Positions 1 through 12,100 of a stretch of 64,000 nucleotides of DNA are shown here, piece by piece (positions within the stretch are counted from its first letter, which is position 1; every line of letters starts with the position of its first letter). Under the pieces are notes generated by a model. That model had not been told where the DNA came from and made no database searches. It saw only the letters and a list, made by a program, of their open reading frames with translations. The stretch lies in the NCBI GenBank assembly GCA_036874045.1, contig JAZBRI010000003.1, positions 20,561,501-20,625,500 on the forward strand. The letters run 5' to 3'. A program made the translations under genes and the position numbers. This stretch comes from Cymodocea nodosa. Its lineage: Eukaryota > Streptophyta > Magnoliopsida > Alismatales > Cymodoceaceae.

Positions 1-947
1 ATTGAAGTGTAGCTCATACTCTTTATTTATAGTAGTCGGATTGAAGTTTCTCGTTCAACACGTTCATCTACTTAATCTATAATTTCATGATCTCATGTCT
101 TTTTCAAATTTGAAATATCCACATTCACCATGTTCTTTTTGAATTTGCATGTTCTCTTGTCGTAGATCCATCAAGAATGTTCTTTTTGGAAAACTGTAGA
201 ATTTATCTCCTAAGTCACTGCTTTAGTCAAATACTTATCTTTTAACATCTATAAAAATTTGAACACTTATTTGTAACTCTTTGAGTTTTCCACCTGCAAA
301 GTACATGACTCATGTAGCTTATACTCTTTATTTATAGTAGTCGAATTGAAGTTTCTTGTTCAACACGCTCATCTACTTAATCTATAATTCCATGATCTCA
401 TGTCTTTTTCAAATTCGAAATATCTACATTCACCATGTTCTTTTTGAATTTGCATGTTCTCTTGTCATAGATCCATCAAGAATGTTCTTTTTGGAAAACT
501 ATAGAATTTATCTCTTAAGTCACTGCTTTAGCCAAATACTTATCTTTTAACGTCTATAAAAATTAAAACACTTATTTGTAACTCTTTGAGTTTTCCACTT
601 GCAAAGTACATGACTAAGAAATAGAAAACTTAAAGTCATGTTAGTCACTTATAAAACTCAAACAATTATTCAATCCATGTGTAACACTCAAATAGTTATC
701 TAACTCTTTGATTTTCTTTAAAGAATGTACATAAAAAACACGTAAAAACTTAAAATAATAAAAACACACGTGTAGATAACTATAATTATACGAGATTTTA
801 ATATAACTCTTCAACTAATTCGAAACTTTAACCATAATTATATGGCTTTTCAAAACTTGTTAATGTTTAATTATACAACTAAGATAAAAACGTAGACTTA
901 TATTTAGACTTAGTAAAATACATATGATCAAAACAAAATTCCTAATA
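1..947 (-). mobile_element. Copia-type LTR fragment, inverted
   Basis: Read on the minus strand, this begins near 947 with TATTAGGAATTTTG, an altered TGTTAGGAATTTTG, and matches by eye the LTRs that start at 19419, 34259 and 35492. Shared blocks include the start, the run of 'TAAGTCTAAG'-like words, and the segment ending 'gttcttttt' before the tandem duplication. The fragment runs off the left edge of the window, so its length, partner LTR and internal region are unknown. Assignment to copia (SIRE-like) is inference from the polypurine tract and 'cattcacc...cctaca' end seen at the 34259 copy. Confidence 0.7.
8..617. repeat. Tandem duplication, about 305-bp period, two copies
   Basis: The block starting 'tgtagctcatactctttatt' at 8 recurs as 'tgtagcttatactctttatt' at 313. 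Both copies end with 'gcaaagtacatgact' (about 295-310 and 600-615). The copies differ by only a few substitutions. The related LTRs at 19419 and 34259 carry a single copy, so this duplication is specific to the fragment at 1-947. Confidence 0.85.
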
Positions 948-1710
948 GATAGTACATAGAAATACAATATTCAATTAAAATGCTCCCCTTACAAACATGC
1001 ATGAAGTAAGTATAATAATTCCGATAAATATGCACACTATAAGAAAATGACAAGATTAGGCACCTTCATAAGTAAAGGCACATGGGTATGAGTGGGATGA
1101 ACAACAATGAAAATAAACCAACTCCTTCCATCCCTTCAACTTAGCCTTGTTCAATCTACATTTCACTAGAAGAGTTGGAGGGAGAGAAGAATGGATAATG
1201 AGAAAGGGGAATCCAAATTTATACACTAAGTACAACAAATAATGGTCATTAGAGCAATATAATCATACATAGCAACATCTCAACAAACATTCATCAACAT
1301 CCATAGATTAGAGGGGAGTACAAGCAAAAGAACTAGAAGCTTAGTTTAAGGGATGTTTGATAGGTTGATCAAGCTTCATTGGCCCTTAGAGGAAAGCCTC
1401 GCCCTATTTGATGGTCTCAACAAAAGTATGGGAAGGATCTTGACAATTCCAAGCCCTAGGGTTGTCAAATGAAGGAAGAAGTAAGGGGCAATCAATCGAC
1501 CACTTTCTCCCTTCTTTAACTTGGTGTGATGACTATGAAGAGACCTAAAGCCATTCTTAGGCAACATAAAGGGGAGGAGGAAGGGGTGTAATGGACCTAG
1601 AAAAGAAAATTTAAAGGTAGGGCTAGGGAGTGGAGAGTGCTATCTCCTTAAATCAAGAGGCAACTATAAGACAAAAAGTAGCATTGACCAAGCTAGTGCC
1701 AAACATCCAC
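948..1710. other. Intergenic stretch, nothing recognised
   Basis: This lies between the copia LTR fragment and the gypsy LTR head. Two minus-strand ORFs of about 60 codons have no recognisable domain and look like chance. No RNA gene or element end was seen. Confidence 0.5.
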
Positions 1711-1974
1711 TGCTTAGAATTAAAAAGTGCATATTATTAACGGTTAAATGATGGTTAATTGCATAATATTTAGCTTATCATATGAGAATTAAGCTATTAT
1801 GTTATAATTGCACTATTATATGTTTTAATTAAAGACTCTACTTAATTTAGGAAAATTAATGTTAATTTAGTACATTTTTGAACTATCGGTAAGTTGCAGG
1901 CTGTGAAATTCTTAAGTATCCGAATTTTCTGATATTTCAAACAGTTATGTTTAACATACCGAACAGGTATCGGA
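1711..1974 (+). mobile_element. Gypsy LTR head (first ~264 bp of the LTR)
   Basis: The sequence from TGCTTAGAATTAAAAAGTGC is nearly identical to the first part of the LTR at 16061 (TGTTTAGAATGAAAAAGTGC) and continues in register through 'tcggtaagttgcaggctgtg'. At about 1974 similarity to the LTR stops and an integrase reading frame begins. The junction is therefore a recombination or deletion that joins the LTR U3 head directly to the pol 3' end. The 5 bp before it, TCCAC, have no match after the 3' LTR near 18005. Confidence 0.8.
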
Positions 1975-3015
1975 TGTTATTGGCCAACACTATTCAAAAA
2001 TGCTCATAAATATTACTTAAATTGTTTAAGATGTCAACAAATAGGAAGAATATCAAAGAGGAATATGATGCCTCTTAATCCTATTTTTGAGGTTGAAATC
2101 TTTGATGTGTGGGGAATAGATTTTATGGGTCAATTTCCTATGTCTAATCAATTTAATTACATATTGTTGGGGGTGGATTATGTATCTAAATGGATAGAAG
2201 CTATTCCTACAAAAACTAATGACAACAAAGTGGTAATACAATTTATAAGAACTAATATATTTGCCAGATTTGGAATACCTAAAGCTATTATCAGTGATAG
2301 AGGAACACATTTCTGTAATAGAAGTTTTGAAGCCTTAATGAAGAAATATGGAGTAAACTACAAAATTGCAACATCATATCATCCGCAAACAAGTGGACAA
2401 GTAGAAATTGCTAACAAACAAATTAAGTTAATCTTAGAAAAAGTAGTAAATCCTACTAGAACAGATTGGGCTAATAGATTGATAGATGCACTTTGGGCTT
2501 ATAGAACTGCTTATAAGACAAGCTTAGGTATGTCACCTTTTAGGCTAGTATATGGAAAAAGTTGTCATTTACTAGTTGAAATAGAATATAAAGCTTATTG
2601 GGCATTAAAAACTCTGAACACTAATTTAAATTAAGCTTCTGAAAATAGAAAAATGTAATTAATTAAATTAAAAGAATTTAGAAATGAAGCTTATTTGAAT
2701 ACTGTAAGAGAAAAAGAGAAAATGAAATTCTAGCATGATAGGAAAATTATTCCAAAAAGCTTTGAAATAAGACAAGAAGTATATCTTTATATGACTAGAC
2801 TCCATAACCATCCAAGAAAATTAAGATCTAGATGGGCATGACCTTATATAGTTCGAAATATTTATCCTTATAGAGCTATTGAAATTGAAAATCTTAAAAA
2901 TCAGAATATATTTAAAGTAAATGGACAAAGACTTAGACCTATTCTAAAAACACCAAAAAGCTCCTTTGGAATTATAGAAGAAGTAAGAGTAGAGGACTAC
3001 TCGAGCTTTTATTAG
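1975..3015 (+). pseudogene. Ty3/gypsy integrase, decayed
   Basis: Integrase inserts retroelement cDNA into the host chromosome. One frame runs through the whole interval. The second half of the H2C2 zinc finger is visible (CxxC in 'NCLRCQQIG'), followed by the catalytic core with D in 'DVWGIDFMG', D in 'IISDRGTHF' and E in '[11 protein letters not shown]'. A C-terminal part ends 'IYPYRAIEIENLKNQNIFKV'. The first ~220 codons are open to a stop at 2632-2634; further in-frame stops follow near 2656, 2730 and 2840. The N-terminal zinc-binding histidines, RT and RNase H are missing upstream, where an LTR fragment is fused. The core resembles the Athila/Tat lineage by eye. Confidence 0.85.
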
Positions 3016-3567
3016 TAGGAAATCATTTTTTATTTTATTTTTTATATAAAAAAAAATTATTATTATAAAAAAAAAAATCGTTGCAGTTCAATTGACCGAA
3101 TCCATCGGTATGATCAGAACATAAAAAATATCTATATTAATTTTCAGAAGAAAAAAAAATATTAGTTTTACCAAAACAGAGTATCGGTACAATCAGAAAA
3201 AAATTAAGTCTCACCGAAACATAGTATCGATTAAACCGGTAAAAACAGAAAAACTATTACCTTAAGTATTTTTATTATTATATATATATGTTTGTACAGG
3301 AAGTCCATTGAGTTATGCTTAACTCAACGAGCTTACTCCGTTGAGTCTTGAGTTAGTCAACAAGCTTACAGTTTACTTAACGGAGTACTGTAGCTAAGAC
3401 CACGGATGAAAGAACAATAGTTGGTTCGGGAAATGACCCGATTATCAGCCTAAACTTAGGGCTTATTTAAACTAAAACCTAGGGTTTTGGGGGCATTATC
3501 TAGCAAACCAGTTAGAATTTAGAACAGTAGAGATCAGAGCGATTCCATGCTATTGTGTAACTTCACA
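3016..3567. other. Gypsy spacer with 'gttgagtta' palindromes
   Basis: No coding potential. The stretch is A/T-rich with poly-A runs (3050-3080), 'atcggta' words at 3100-3240 and a cluster of 'gttgagtta / aactcaacgag' words at 3305-3400. The same words recur at 6180-6440 and inside the LTR at 16061-18005, which ties this spacer to the same element family. Confidence 0.5.
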
Positions 3568-5781
3568 ATGAGTAAGATGACACCTGAGTTCTAGGAAGAT
3601 GTAGTTGACACATCATAGTTTCTGAAGGAATCAGAAGAATGGCACATGCGGTAAAAGATTCGGAATACGACAAGAGAAAAAGAGTTACAGAAGGTAGAAT
3701 TTGAACTTTTTAGATTAAGAGTGTTAGTAGATTGTGGTATACAAATACCCTAGATAATGGAGACACGAATCAGAATAGCTACAGAAATTACAATTAGTAA
3801 ACAAAGAAAAATCAAGCCGAACAATGAAGTAGCCCTAGAGCTAATCTAGCGTAAGGCCAGATTATGGTTCAAAAGGCGCATTGCTGGTAGTGGAAGTTGG
3901 GAAATATGGCGGTAGCAACAAGCAAGAGAACGGGAGGAACCAACTACTGAAAGACTTATTCCTGAGGAACAGTAGTCAGAACCTCCAATTCAACCAACAG
4001 AGCCATTACCACGAGTAGCATTTGCTTGGCCGAGAACTGATGAAGAAGAGAAAGAGTTTACTAGCTTGGTCAAAACAGCAAGAGACCAAGGTGATGAAGA
4101 AAGTATAGCCATAGCTAAGGCACATATTTTATATGATGGCATTAAAAGAAGAAGGGCAGAAGAAAAGTTAAGGGCCCAATACAAAATTAAGGTTGAACAG
4201 CATCAAGCAGTAGCTAAATCAAGTGCTGCAAGAGAAGCTGAGGCTAGTCCTTCGAGACTAGTAATTATTGAGAGAATTAAATAGGAAGAGCAAATACCTA
4301 TGGCTCAAAAGCGTGTAGAGCCTTTATTTTTAGATTTAATCTCAAATGAAGAACAGGAAGAACAAGCACAATTAATCACATGAAGGAAAGGAAAAGAGAT
4401 AGTGCTTGAGTATCAAAAATAGATTAAATCTGAGGTACCAATGTCAACAGGGCCTGTGGAGTCAATTTTTATAAACCTGCTATCCGATTCTGACGAGGAG
4501 CAGGAACAACAACAACAAGAGTAAAGAGAAGAAGAAAAACAGGTTGAAATTAGTCTGCAACCTATACAAGAAGAAGAAACAGAAATTAGGGCAGAAACTG
4601 AATTGCCCGTGACTCCATCCCAATCTGCCACAGAATCAGAAAGAACAGTTACAAGGCAGATTGATAGTCAAGAGGAAGAAGAAAGAACAGAAAATGAAGA
4701 AGTTGAACGAAGCCATTTGGACAAAAATGACTTTGCACATTCCATTGAAGAGCAAGAAACTCTTTAGCAATTTATGGAAAGAATTCAAGACAGAGTAGAG
4801 AGTTCTGCCGGCTCACCACCACAGACAGAAGCAGAAGCAAAAATTCAGGAATCTGCAGAACATGTTCAAATGCAGCATATGGTAGAGGAAGATCAAGAAC
4901 AAACCCCTTCGGAACAACAAAGTCACATTCCTGACCTGACTGAAACAATAATTTTAAATGAAGTACATTTTTAGAGTCATAAAGCTTATACTAAATACCA
5001 AGAGATTAGGGGTTATGATATTATATACAGTAGACCAGTAAATTAGGACAGAATGTAAGAAATCAAAGATTTATTTGAGTTCCAAAGTCTACTGAATTTT
5101 ATTTCTCAAGAAATAGGGCATGCAGTATATGAGAATCTAGTGCCCTATTTTTATGTAAATTTAAGAGAGGAAGAAGGAAAATTAATTTCCAATGTGGAAG
5201 AAGCTGATGTACAAATAACACTAGAGCTTCTCCACAACATTTTTGGATTGAAAAATGAAGGATAGGAAATTTTGGAAAGTACAACTACCGTTGAATGGAC
5301 AGAACAGGAAATCAAGGACAGTTTGGCTATCAATCCTGGTGTGCCTTTATTAAATAGACTGAATCATTTAAATGGTAAAGCACACATGATAGTTAACATT
5401 TTAATTAAGAATGTATATCAATGACAAGGCCATGACATAGAACTGAGTCAATTTGTCAAATGGGCCATGTTTGCAGTTGTAAAGAGAATTCAAATAAATT
5501 GGTCTGCAGTTTTTATCTCCAAGTTGAGAACAATAAAGAAGAAATTGTTTTATGGAGATCTGATTTCACTGCTGATGGTGGATTGTATCGATTTCACTAA
5601 ATGGGCATCAAAGAGAATCAAATCAAGAACCATTTCAGTGAAAGAATACAAAAATTTTGTAGCTGCAGAAATAGTTGTACTTTTTGGAGGAATTACAAGA
5701 GCTGTAGAGAGAATTAATCAATTAGAGCAACAATTAGAAAAACTCCAGAAGGAAGTAGATGAACTTAGGAATAGAGACTAA
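3568..5781 (+). pseudogene. Gypsy additional ORF (Glu-rich, C-terminal conserved domain), decayed
   Basis: A single frame of 738 codons runs from ATG at 3568 (MSKMTPEF) to the stop at 5779-5781 with no frameshift. It is broken by roughly fifteen in-frame stops, most of which look like former CAA/CAG. The N-terminal third is basic ('RKARLWFKRRIAGSGSW'). The middle (4300-4980) is very rich in Glu and Gln. The C-terminal third ('LVPYFYVNLREEEGK', 'INWSAVFISKL') resembles the plant 'putative transposon protein' family (I think of PF20167; unverified), and it ends in a short coiled coil ('LEQQLEKLQKEVDEL'). A decayed homologue lies at 31500-34020, right after a gypsy LTR tail. In Ogre/Tat elements an extra ORF lies upstream of gag, as it does here. 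Function unknown. Confidence 0.65.
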
Positions 5782-6886
5782 ATTGTATTGTTTGTCTACT
5801 TGTATAGAATTGTATAAAAACTGTATGATGTACTTGTAATGTAAATTGATTCATATTAATGAATATAAATTTTTCAAATGTACTTTTCATACGTGTTTTG
5901 AATGTAAAATGAATAGAATTTATTGAATGTTATATAATTTGTGGAACATTATGAATGAATGTTTAACACATTTACAATTTGCTGAATGACAAGATAGATA
6001 CTTGAAAATTTCTGCATGTTGCAAGGTAAAATATAAATTCTACATAACATAAATTGACCTGCAAGTTAAATATTTATATAATGTTTAAATTTAAACGAAT
6101 TTTGAGTAGAATGATGCATTAATGACATAGATTTAACTTTATTTCAGCTAACATAATGTAGAAAAATTTTTATAAACAGAGAGGTGCTTACGAGGACTAA
6201 ACTTAGAAGTTGCTAAGTGTTAACCCAACGAAGTAAATTCGTTGAGTTAAACTTAACTCCACGAGGTCAATAATATAATATAAGGTCACTCCGTTGAGTT
6301 ATCTATAACTCAATGAAGTTAGTTTGTGGAGTTAACAATAGTAACCGACATTATTCCATTGAGTTATCTGTAACTCAACGAGGTTAATTTGTGGATTAAG
6401 CAGAACAGTTATTCTTTTAACCACGAATGAAACTTCGTCGGTTTAGCGATTACCAAAATTTGAAATTAATAGTGGTACACGTACCCATAAAAACAAGAAC
6501 CACGATGCACATTGCGAGACACATTCTAGCAATGAGATTTATTCACTTTATGGATGTGCATTATATATAGAACAAAATGTTATTTACGAGTACCAATACT
6601 TTTAAAAGAAAGGAGAAAAGCGTTGGAGGAACTGGAAGGCAAAGCAGTTGATTTGACTTCATCCGTTAACAAATATTTACTGAATGAAAAGCTTCAGACT
6701 GGTATGTAATTAATCTTCTGCTGTTTATTTATGAGCACATGGACTCGTTCTCTAAGAACTAAACGATTAGTAAGAACACCTACCTAGGAATTTTCAACAT
6801 AGAGGCACACTGAAACATTTTTTGAATTGGACTTTAACAAAATTCTTTGGGGTGTAGCTAACCTTTCTTTAAAATAGAACGTAGAG
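5782..6886. other. Gypsy spacer between extra ORF and gag
   Basis: No gene seen. At 6180-6440 there is a dense array of imperfect palindromes of the type 'aactcaacgaggtta / gttgagttat', the same vocabulary as in the gypsy LTRs. The last 250 bp may be the gag leader. Confidence 0.5.
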
Positions 6887-8008
6887 ATGGTTGCTTCAGT
6901 AGAAAAGCCATTAGGAGAAATTCTGTATCTTGAATTAGTTGATGAACCATCATGTATTCGATTGCCAAACATTGAGGGAGATAGGTTTGAACTGAAATCT
7001 AATTATATTAGTCAATTGCCACATTTTCATGGATTAGAAATAGAGGATGCCTATTATTTCCTTAGACAATTTAATGAAGTTTGTCAAATGATGAAAATGT
7101 CGAACATGAGTATAGATGCTATTAAACTTAGATATATCAATTTTGCTTTAAAAGACACAGCTAAGAGATGATTATATACTCTGTCGCCTGATTCAATTTC
7201 TACATAGACTGAATTTTACTCTGCTTTTCTGGAAAAATATTATCCAACACATCAAACGATTAAAAGGAAAAAAGAAATATTAATGTGTAGTCAAAAAAAG
7301 GGTGAATCATTATAGAAATATTTTGAAAGATTTAAAGATTTACTGACTCAATGTCCACATCATGCAATGAGTAAAGCACAATTAATAAGTATAATTTATG
7401 AAGGCATAGATGTTTCAACAAAATCTTTATTAGAATCTACTTGTCAAAATGGATTTTTGAAACTATGTAGTGAAAAAGCATGGGCATATTTAGAAAACTT
7501 TGCAAAAAGAACTACACAGTGGGAAAATTCGGCTGAAGTTATTGTAAATAAAAGAATATTACCAAGAGGAATGCATGAAATAAATTCAAGTACTATACTT
7601 TAAGTGAAATTAACTGAATTAACAAAGAAAATAGAAGAGTTATCATTAAATCAAAAGCTAGCAAAAAAGAATGCAAACATTAATGATTTAGATATTATTT
7701 ATGCGAGAAACCAGAAAGATAACTTTGGAAATTCTTATAATCCTAATTAGAGAAATCACACAAATTTATCTCGTAGAAACAACAATTTCCAGGGAGGAGA
7801 AAATGTAAATGAGAAGAATATAAGTTATGAAGCATTACTGGAACAAGGATCTAGAATAGAGAAATTAAAAAAGATAATCTAACAATTAAACAATCGTCTA
7901 GATTTTGTATTTGGAAATGCTGCAATTCAAAATCAGAATAGAAATATACCACTTAGACAAAAGGAATCAATGGAAGTTAGACCTACTAGAGGATTTACAG
8001 GAAATTAA
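6887..8008 (+). pseudogene. Gypsy gag (Athila/Tat-like), decayed
   Basis: Gag is the capsid precursor that packages retrotransposon RNA. One frame of about 374 codons runs from ATG at 6887 (MVASVEKPLGEI). It shows the retrotransposon-gag signature: 'LPHFHGLEIEDAYYFLRQF', then 'IKLRYINFALKDTAKR', 'FLEKYYPTHQTIKRK', 'YFERFKDLLTQCPHH' and 'IIYEGIDVSTKSLLEST'. About six stops interrupt it, including a TGA where the family has Trp, just after 'DTAKR'. The frame ends at 8006-8008 after 'PTRGFTGN', and protease, RT and integrase do not follow. An F-box-associated-like reading frame begins at once, so the pol region appears to be deleted at about 8010. A homologous gag is at 29248-30534. Confidence 0.8.
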
Positions 8009-8675
8009 GTTATATTATTGGAGACCTACAGGAAATTGGGGTGAAGATTTACGCTTAAGTGTTTATAATTTTCTGAATAGATCTTGGACTAAAAATATTA
8101 TGATATATCTAAGACAGAAATCATTAATTAATAGCATGCATGTCATACTTGATGGATATATATATCTAGTCACAGATATATCAATAGCATTTAGATCTGA
8201 TTTATACATAGTGAGCATAGACAGTTATGATGATTTTATAGAAATATTACCTATACCGAGTGATATAGCTAAGCCACCATCTACAGAATTTGATAAAATT
8301 CAAATAGGAATGTAGTATAATGAATATGATGATCCTACTTTATGTCTGATAAGATGGTAGGATGAATTGATGAAAATTCAAATATGGATTATGAAAGACA
8401 TAAATGAATGGAAGTGGGAAGAGGAATATATTGAAATAGATGTAGAAATAGAAACTAATACATTACCTTAAAACCGAAAAGGATCCCTTTATACATTTCA
8501 TATCATTAATGGTAATACACTTGTATTTGGAATTTATAATATATTACATGTTTACAAATTAAGGAGCAAGAACTGCATTAAAACAGAATTAATAGCAAGA
8601 AGAATTATGCCTAAAAAGTTTGCTTGGACTAACATATTTATTCCATTTGTTTCTACTTTTCAATCATGTTCTTAA
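8009..8675 (+). pseudogene. F-box-associated (FBA)-like ORF carried by the gypsy element
   Basis: One frame reads to TAA at 8673-8675 with three internal stops. It contains 'VYNFLNRSW', 'DGYIYLVTD', 'YIVSIDSYDDFIEILPIPSD', 'PTLCLIRW', 'KIQIWIMKDINEWKW', 'FHIINGNTL' and 'ILHVYKLRSK'. The order (gene-body lead, 'LCLIRW', '[IV]W[IV]MK..W', 'NG..L', '[VL]YK[LI]') is that of plant F-box-associated interaction domains, which bind substrates of SCF ubiquitin ligases. No F-box motif is seen. A second copy with the same landmarks is at 28045-28965, downstream of a gypsy integrase, so it travels with the element. It could instead be an unrelated retroelement third ORF that resembles FBA; a profile search would decide. 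Confidence 0.5.
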
Positions 8676-8741
8676 GCTGTGATTTTGTATGTTTAATGTT
8701 ATGTGTTTTCTACATTTACTTTTAAAAAAAATTTAATTTTA

Positions 8742-8746
8742 GTTTA
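8742..8746. repeat. Target-site duplication GTTTA, left copy
   Basis: GTTTA immediately precedes the copia element at 8747 and is repeated at 14336-14340 immediately after it. A 5-bp TSD is typical of LTR retrotransposons. Confidence 0.93.
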
Positions 8747-9051
8747 TGTTATGCGAAGAGAAATGCGAAAAGGGAGAAGCTTGGACTCATGGAGAAGAAA
8801 GAAGAAGACAAATGGGAAAAATGTGTGAAGCAAATGCAAAAATACCAAGGTTTAACGTGGTTCCCCAATTGGGTACGTCCACGGATGGAGCTCAACTGAA
8901 TGATTCTCTAGGTGATCACAAAGGGATACAACATTCAACTTCATCTATAAGCACACGTTGGGGGTCTATTTATAACATTTGTGTACCTCCAAGTGGCTAA
9001 GGACAAAACTACCCCTATGTGTAACAAACTAATTCAAGACACATAATAACA
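8747..9051 (-). repeat. Copia 3' LTR
   Basis: This is the 3' LTR in element orientation. It starts TGTTATGCG and ends TAATAACA, 305 bp. It is matched position for position by 14031-14335 with about 10 substitutions and no indel that I could see. Confidence 0.93.
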
Positions 9052-9062
9052 ATCTCCACCTT
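9052..9062 (-). promoter_or_regulatory. Copia polypurine tract
   Basis: On the minus strand the bases next to the 3' LTR read AAGGTGGAGAT. This purine-rich run primes plus-strand cDNA synthesis. Confidence 0.75.
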
Positions 9063-9125
9063 GCCTTGAATTTACCAACTTCACTTAGAACCAAACAAAT
9101 TTCCATCTTCAAAAGACCCGAAGGG

Positions 9126-12100
9126 TCAACTATAAGCAAACACATTAAGTAAGTCTAAGCAATGCTTAAACTTGCTTTCAAGAACGCCTTTCGTAAACAT
9201 ATCGGTTGGATTGTCATGTGTGTTGATCTTCAAAATCTTCACACGATCTTCTATTCTAAGAAAGTGATAACGAACATCAATGTGTTTTGTCCTGTCATGA
9301 AACACATTGTCCTTCGTTAAGCTAATGGCACTAAGACTGTCATAGAAAATTTCTGCTTTATCATATTGCAAACCAAAGTCTCCAAGTAACCCCTTCAGCC
9401 AAATACCTTCTTTTGTAGCTTCTGTCATCGCCATATACTCAACCTCTGTGGTGGATAAAGATACAATAGGCTGTAGAGTAGATTTCCAACTAATAATGGA
9501 ATCTGCCAATGTGAAGACATATCCTGTTAAGAATCTACGTTGATCAACATCACATGCAAAATCTGAATTAGAATATTCAGCTACACTACAGTTATGTTTA
9601 ACACCATAAATCAGTCCTACATCAGACGTGCCCTTCAAGTACCTAAAGATCCTTTTCACGGCTTGCCAATGACTCTTCCCTAGATTTGACATAAACCTGC
9701 TTACAACACTAAGAGGGTAAGCAACATCCGGACGAGTACAAACCATGGCATACATAAGACTGCCAACTGCCTGTGAATATGGAACTTTCTTCATGTACTC
9801 TTTTTCAGATGGTGTTTAAGGTGCCATAGCAACTGATAATCGCAGGTTGCTATCATAAGGCGTTTTGATGGCCTTGCTTGAAGCCATGCCAAACCTGTTC
9901 AAAATCTTCAGAACATAACTATGCTGATGGAGAAATAATCTTCCAATGTTCCTGTCATGATAAATCTCCATCCCAAGGATTTTACTTGCTAGTCCTAAAT
10001 CCTTCATTGCAAATTCAGATTTCAATGTGTCTTTCAAAACCTGTATTTCATTGACATCTTTGGCTGCAATCAAAATGTCATCCACATACAAGAGCAAGTA
10101 AACAAATTCTTCTTTAATTTGTTTAATATAGACACATGAATCAAAATTACTTTTAACAAAATCAACATCAATGATAAAAGAATCAAATCTTTTATACCAC
10201 TACCTGGGAGACTGTTTCAGCCCATACAAAGATTTCTGCAGCTTACAAACGAGGTCTGATCTACCTCTTTCTGCAAAACCTGTTGGTTGTTCCATCCAGA
10301 TGTCCTCATCTAAATCACTATGCAAGAAAGCTGTTTTCACATCCAACTGTTCAAGTTCTAAATCCTTTACTGCAACAATTGCCAAAAGGACTCGAATGGA
10401 GGTGTGTCTAACTATTGGAGCAAAGACTTCATTGAAGTCCACACCCTCCTTCTGTGAAAACCCTTTTGCTACCAATCTTGCCTTATATTGTATTCCAAGG
10501 TTGCCCTGTGTTCCTAATTTCCTTTTGAACACCCATTTGCAACCAACAATATTCCTATCCTTGGGACGTTTTACCAACTCCCAAGTCCTATTCTTATGCA
10601 AAGATTGTAGTTCTTCTTGCATAGCTCCCAACCAATGTACGGCTTCTGGTCCGCTAACGGTAGCTTCAAAACTAGGTGGGTCAGCATGCTCCACCTCACC
10701 AGCTACCTGTAGGGCAAAAGCGACCATATTATTGTAGTCATACCTCTATGGAGGGTGAACATCCCTCTTAGGACGATCTCTGGCAACACACCTTGAACGT
10801 GTGTCCTCAACAAATTCATCTCCTCGATCTTCTTCTAAAATCAAGCGTTGATCTGTATCAATAGGAACAAACTAATCAGATATCAACGGTTGATTCAAAT
10901 CAAGCTCCACCTGCTCAGGAGTTCTAGGTGGATTCAAAATAGTTGGGTTTTCTTTCTTGTGCATCAAAGAAACCTCATCAAAGATAACATCCCTGCTATG
11001 AATGACCTTTCTTGTTTCTTTATCATATATCCTATATCCTTTTACTCCCATTCCATATCTCACAAATATACCTTCCTTGGCACGCGACTCCAATTTACCA
11101 TGATTAACATGGTAATACACAGGACATCCAAATACTTTCAATTTGGAATAGTTAGCCGCTTTATCCATCCATACTTCATAAGGGATCTTGTCGCCAATTG
11201 CATTGGATGGCGACCTGTTCACCAAATAAGAGGTTGTGTTAACAACTTCAGCCCAAAAACATTTTTCCAACCCAGCATGAGAGAGCATACACTTAGCTCT
11301 CTCCAACAACGTCCTATTAAGACGTTCTGCAACTCCATTCTGTTGTGGAGTTCCCCTAACAATATAATGCCTAGTTATGCCTGCATCTATGCAAAAAATG
11401 TCAAATTCATTTGAGCAAAATTCTAAACCATTATCTGTTCTCAAGTATTTTACTTTCCTCCCTACTTAGTTTTCAACAATAACCTTCCATTGTTTAAAGT
11501 TCTTGAAGGCTTCACTCTTATGTTTCATAACGAAAACCCAAGTCATATGACTAAAGTCATCAATAATGGAGAGAAAATACTTAGAACCTGCTAAAGAGGG
11601 TTGTTGAGATGGTCCCCAACAATCTGCATGGACATAATCCAACTTCCCCTTGGTAGAATGTTCTGCTCTTCCAAAGGAAACACGTTTTTGTTTCCCATAG
11701 ATACAATGCCTGCATAAATCAATATCTATAAAGATATGACCATCTAACATGCCAAGTGTACTGAGCTTCTGCATTCCCTTTAGGCCCAAATGTCCTAACC
11801 TAGAATGTCAAATAGCTGACATAGACTGTTGATCACTTATTGTAGCAACTACCAAACCAATGATAGGTTTGCCCTGAAGAATGTATAAAGGTCCATCTTT
11901 GATTCCCTTCATTACTACTAGGGAACCTTTCAAAATGTGAAGTTGACCTCCACCTGAAAAACTGAAACCTTTCTAATCAAGAGCCATTAGCGAAATAAGG
12001 CTCTTGCCTAACCTTGGCACATGCCAAACATTCTCCAAGACTTTGATCGTCCCATCATACATCCTAAATCTGATAGATCCAACACCTGTTCTGTCACAAA

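Noticed and set aside
10171..11414. Plus-strand ORFs of 188 codons inside the copia element
   Set aside because: They are antisense shadows of the RT and integrase coding frame, which is clearly real on the minus strand.
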